Source of the DNA: Dehalococcoidia bacterium
Lineage (GTDB): Bacteria > Chloroflexota > Dehalococcoidia > Dehalococcoidales > DAOWLH01
Assembly (NCBI GenBank): GCA_030643515.1
Contig: DAOWLH010000060.1
Span: 1 to 8,864, forward strand
Length of the DNA: 8,864 nucleotides
Direction: 5' to 3'
Of this stretch, positions 6,806 to 8,864 are shown in pieces. A program made the position numbers and the translations under genes. Position 1 is the first letter of the stretch. Each line of letters starts with the position of its first letter. Under the pieces are notes generated by a model. The model was given only the letters and a program-made list of their open reading frames with translations. It made no database searches and had not been told where the DNA came from.

Positions 6806-7672
6806 CTAAATCTGGAGCAGACGCTCCATATACTGCCGCAGCGCCCGGCCAAGCTCGGGGTTCTTCAGGGCGAAGGACAGTTGCGCCTCCAGCCAGCCCT
6901 GCGGTGTGCCGGTATCGTAGCGAACCCCTTCAAACTCAAGGGCATATATATCCTGTTTTGCCAGTAGAAGTCCGAGGGCATCAGTGAGCTGAACTTCCCC
7001 TCCCGTGCCCGGTGATGTCGCCGCTATGGCGTCAAATACTGCCGGCATCAGGATATAGCGGCCGACAACGCCCAGCCGGGAGGCTGCTTCCCTTGGCTCC
7101 GGCTTTTCCACCAGGCCCAGCACCTGATACAGATGGTGGGAAACCTCTCTCGGATTAATGATGCCATACTTGCCCGTTTCTTCCTGGCTGATGCGCTCTA
7201 CTGCCATGATGTTTGTCTGGTAGCGGTCAAAGACATCCATCATCTGCCCCAGCACCGGCACCCGGCTATCGATAATATCATCGGGGAGGAGGAGGGCAAA
7301 AGGCTCTCCACCGACGGCATCGCAGGCTGTTAGTACGGCATGGCCCAGCCCCAGCGGCTCCTCCTGGATGACATAACGAATGTCCGCCAGCCGGCCAAGC
7401 CGCTGGACTTCACCAAGCAGTTCGACTTTGCCCTTTTCTTTTAGAAAAGACTCGAGCTCAGGTGACGGAGAGAAGTAGCCGGCCAGTGATTGCTTGCCCG
7501 GCGCAGTCACTATAACCACCCGCCCGATGCCGGATTCAACCACCTCTTCCACGGCGTACTGTATCAACGGCTTGTTTACCAGCGGCAGCATCTCTTTAGG
7601 AATAGACCTGGTAACCGGCAGAAACCTAGTGCCCCGGCCGGCGGCGACAATCACCGCCCTGTCAATTTTCAT
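6806..7672 (-). CDS. galU: UTP--glucose-1-phosphate uridylyltransferase
   Basis: GalU makes UDP-glucose and pyrophosphate from UTP and glucose-1-phosphate in the cytoplasm, feeding cell-surface glycans and nucleotide sugars. At 288 residues it matches the family (about 290-300). Visible motifs are the nucleotide-binding loop AAGRGTRFLPVTRSIPKEMLP (10-30) with Lys26, NKPLIQYAVEE (33-43), QEEPLGLGHAV (103-113), metal-site LLPDDI (128-133), VEKPEP (188-193), GRYIL (204-208), GGEVQLTDAL (224-233) and RYDTGTPQGWLEA (251-263). The chosen ATG at 7672 gives MKIDRAVIVAAG, the normal family N-terminus, and overlaps the kinase stop by 11 bases. An in-frame ATG at 7741 would add 23 residues (MAMMSACLAPP...) that look like read-back of kinase coding sequence, so I rejected it. 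Close relatives such as RfbA-type thymidylyltransferases differ in the PKEMLP...EEVVESGI pattern; GalU fits best. Confidence 0.95.
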   Translation of the reverse strand: MKIDRAVIVAAGRGTRFLPVTRSIPKEMLPLVNKPLIQYAVEEVVESGIGRVVIVTAPGKQSLAGYFSPSPELESFLKEKGKVELLGEVQRLGRLADIRYVIQEEPLGLGHAVLTACDAVGGEPFALLLPDDIIDSRVPVLGQMMDVFDRYQTNIMAVERISQEETGKYGIINPREVSHHLYQVLGLVEKPEPREAASRLGVVGRYILMPAVFDAIAATSPGTGGEVQLTDALGLLLAKQDIYALEFEGVRYDTGTPQGWLEAQLSFALKNPELGRALRQYMERLLQI

Positions 7673-8666
7673 CCGGCTGCCTGCCCATTTTTTGCTCCCG
7701 GGCAAAGATGGCGGCGCCAAACAGGCCGACATCATCGCCAAGCTCGGCGGTTACAATCCTGACTGCCTGAGCCGATATTGCGAAAGCCTTCTCCCCCACC
7801 AGCCGTCTTACCGGGTCCAGAAGAAAGTCCCCCATCTTGGAGACGCCACCGCCAAAAACGATAATGTCGGGATTAAAAATATTGACCACGTTGACCATAC
7901 CTATACCCAGGTACTTAGCCGCCCGGGCGACCACTTCAACAGCCAGGTGGTCGCCATCCAGAGCCGCCTGCGACACCTCTCTGGCAGTGATGGCGTCTAC
8001 ATTTCCGGCTACAAGATCAGTAAGTACCGAGTTTTGGCCATCACGCAAACGCTTTTTGGCCTCACGGGCGATGGCGGTACCGGAAGCCAGCACCTCCAGG
8101 CAGCCGGAGAGGCCGCAATAGCACTCAGGACCACCAGTATCAATGGCCATATGACCTATCTCCCCGGCAGCGCCGCTGCTGCCCAGGTAAAGCTGGCCGC
8201 CTATGACAATACCACCACCGATGCCGGTGCTCACCGTAATGTAGATAAGGTTATCCGTCCCCCGGCCGGCTCCCAGGCGGTGTTCCGCCAGGGCGGCGGC
8301 GCTGGCATCGTTGACAAGATATGTATCCAGACCGAACCGCTCGGCCAGCTGGTCCCGAAGCGGTATATTACGCCAGCCGGGAAGATTGGGCGACACGGTG
8401 ACAATTCCCTTTACGGAATCAATAGCGCCGGCGGCGGCGATGCTGATGCTGTCCGGTTGGGATGGGCTAGGACTGCTCTCTTTAAGCAGGCTCTCCACCG
8501 CCTCAAATATGCGCCCGATGACCGTCTCCACCCCCCCATCAGCCCGGGTGAGGCGGTAATCCCTGGCCAGCACCTCACTGCCGGCGTCAATAACAGCAGA
8601 AGCTATTTTGGTGCCGCCCAGGTCTATGGCCAGAACCGGCCGCCCTGATTCTCTGTCCGTCCTCAT
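7662..8666 (-). CDS. ROK-family sugar kinase, probably glucokinase
   Basis: This is a 334-residue cytoplasmic ATP-dependent sugar kinase (ROK family), most likely converting glucose to glucose-6-phosphate. It has the phosphate-binding loop AIDLGGTKIASAVID (13-27), sugar-contact SPNLPGW (92-98), catalytic Asp120 in LVNDASAAALAEH (117-129), the second phosphate loop STGIGGGIV (146-154), GEIGHMAID (168-176) with sugar/zinc-site Glu169 and His172, and the zinc cysteines C182-x-C184-x4-C189 followed by Glu191. FGGGVS (271-276) is the adenosine-binding segment. There is no N-terminal helix-turn-helix, so it is an enzyme and not a ROK repressor. The start is ATG at 8666, preceded by a G-run (GTGGGGGGCTTACC) that can act as ribosome binding site. 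Adjacency to galU supports a glucose / UDP-glucose role; other ROK substrates (mannose, fructose, N-acetylmannosamine) are not excluded. It is the first gene of its cluster, downstream of a TATAAT promoter. Confidence 0.9.
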   Translation of the reverse strand: MRTDRESGRPVLAIDLGGTKIASAVIDAGSEVLARDYRLTRADGGVETVIGRIFEAVESLLKESSPSPSQPDSISIAAAGAIDSVKGIVTVSPNLPGWRNIPLRDQLAERFGLDTYLVNDASAAALAEHRLGAGRGTDNLIYITVSTGIGGGIVIGGQLYLGSSGAAGEIGHMAIDTGGPECYCGLSGCLEVLASGTAIAREAKKRLRDGQNSVLTDLVAGNVDAITAREVSQAALDGDHLAVEVVARAAKYLGIGMVNVVNIFNPDIIVFGGGVSKMGDFLLDPVRRLVGEKAFAISAQAVRIVTAELGDDVGLFGAAIFAREQKMGRQPDEN

Positions 8667-8686
8667 GGTAAGCCCCCCACTCGTAA

Positions 8687-8703
8687 TCCGGCAGTCGGCC
8701 AGA
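8687..8703. repeat. Imperfect palindrome over the expected start point of the kinase promoter
   Basis: The minus strand reads TCTGGC-CGACT-GCCGGA, a 6-base inverted repeat with one G:T mismatch and a 5-base spacer. It begins at the last base of the -10 box and spans the expected start of transcription. Position and shape suit a repressor operator or a small hairpin in the 5' leader. With short arms it may also be chance. Confidence 0.3.
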
Positions 8704-8731
8704 TTATAGCTTCAACCTGCGGGGCACGCAA
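8703..8731 (-). promoter_or_regulatory. Sigma70-like promoter for kinase-galU-antiporter cluster
   Basis: The minus strand carries a perfect -10 box TATAAT (8708-8703) and, 17 bases upstream, TTGCGT (8731-8726), a weak -35 matching mainly the TTG. The expected start point is near 8696, giving a leader of about 30 bases to the ATG at 8666. It lies in the 89-base gap after holA, the only sizeable intergenic space on the right side of the window. Confidence 0.65.
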
Positions 8732-8755
8732 GGCAATAGCCAACGGTCTCATCGG

Positions 8756-8864
8756 CTAACGACACAGATCAGCAACCAGGATATTTAAAGCAAGCTCTGG
8801 CTCATAGCGACCCGTCTTAATAGCCAGGTCGGTCTCCAGGAGCTTGTGATAGAACTGATTCAGC
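8756..8864 (-). CDS. holA: DNA polymerase III subunit delta, C-terminal end (cut by window edge)
   Basis: Only the last 35 codons and the TAG stop (8758-8756) are inside the window. Translated by hand in the open frame, they read LNQFYHKLLETDLAIKTG followed by RYEPELALNILVADLCR. The pattern 'LL-E-T-DLAIKTGR-x-x-x-ELAL-x-IL-x-A-x-LC' is the typical C-terminal helix of HolA, the clamp-loader delta subunit that opens the beta clamp. No terminator with a T-run follows; a weak hairpin (TAGCCGA...TTGGCTA) overlaps the stop codon. The call rests on a short segment, but the DLAIKTGR block is characteristic. Confidence 0.75.
   Translation of the reverse strand, partial: LNQFYHKLLETDLAIKTGRYEPELALNILVADLCR

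Noticed and set aside
7673..7741. N-terminal extension of galU to the upstream ATG at 7741
   Set aside because: The added 23 residues lie wholly inside kinase coding sequence and do not resemble any GalU; the ATG at 7672 gives the normal family N-terminus.
7494..8648. A 384-codon plus-strand open frame opposite the sugar kinase and the start of galU
   Set aside because: It lies antisense to two strongly recognisable enzymes, shows no family motif, and has the low-complexity look of a shadow frame in GC-rich coding sequence.
8733..8759. Possible terminator after holA (TAGCCGA...TTGGCTA)
   Set aside because: The stem is short, includes a G:T pair, overlaps the stop codon and is not followed by a T-run, so it does not meet the pattern of an intrinsic terminator.

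Overview
The window comes from a bacterium. It holds a fragment of DNA polymerase III delta (holA), a bacterial-type tRNA-guanine transglycosylase, RuvX and a bacterial AlaRS. Base composition is moderately GC-rich by eye, and three of the starts chosen here look like GTG. The mix of genes, and the cysteine cluster in the AlaRS catalytic domain, remind me of Chloroflexota (Dehalococcoidia-like) genomes. That is a recollection-based inference; only a database search could settle it.

Every gene I can support is on the minus strand, so transcription runs from high to low coordinates. Reading 5'->3' on that strand, the order is: the last 35 codons of holA; an 89-base gap with a sigma70-like promoter; then a tight cluster of a ROK-family sugar kinase (probably glucokinase), galU (start overlaps the kinase stop by 11 bases) and a Kef/NapA-type cation:proton antiporter (2 bases after galU). 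Directly after the antiporter stop codon lies a near-consensus promoter (TTGACA, 17 bases, TAAAAT). It drives a second cluster: alaS, ruvX (2 bases), a CtaB-like heme/UbiA prenyltransferase (35 bases, strong ribosome binding site) and tgt (3 bases after the ctaB stop). Last comes the N-terminal third of an iron-containing alcohol dehydrogenase that runs off the left edge. It has a possible extended -10 promoter placed so close to its ATG that the transcript could be leaderless.

Functionally, the first cluster links sugar phosphorylation to UDP-glucose formation and adds a membrane ion exchanger. The phosphoglucomutase needed between kinase and GalU is not in the window. The second cluster is translation and nucleic-acid housekeeping (alanine charging, a RuvX family nuclease, queuosine insertion into tRNA) with a membrane prenyltransferase inserted between ruvX and tgt. 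Coding density is very high; no gap exceeds 100 bases. I see no RNA genes, CRISPR arrays, insertion sequences or attachment sites.

I did not find a convincing new biological system. The points most worth a second look are the divergent second motif of the CtaB-like protein, the possibly leaderless promoter of the dehydrogenase with its paired TAGTATA repeats, and the imperfect palindrome over the expected start point of the kinase promoter.
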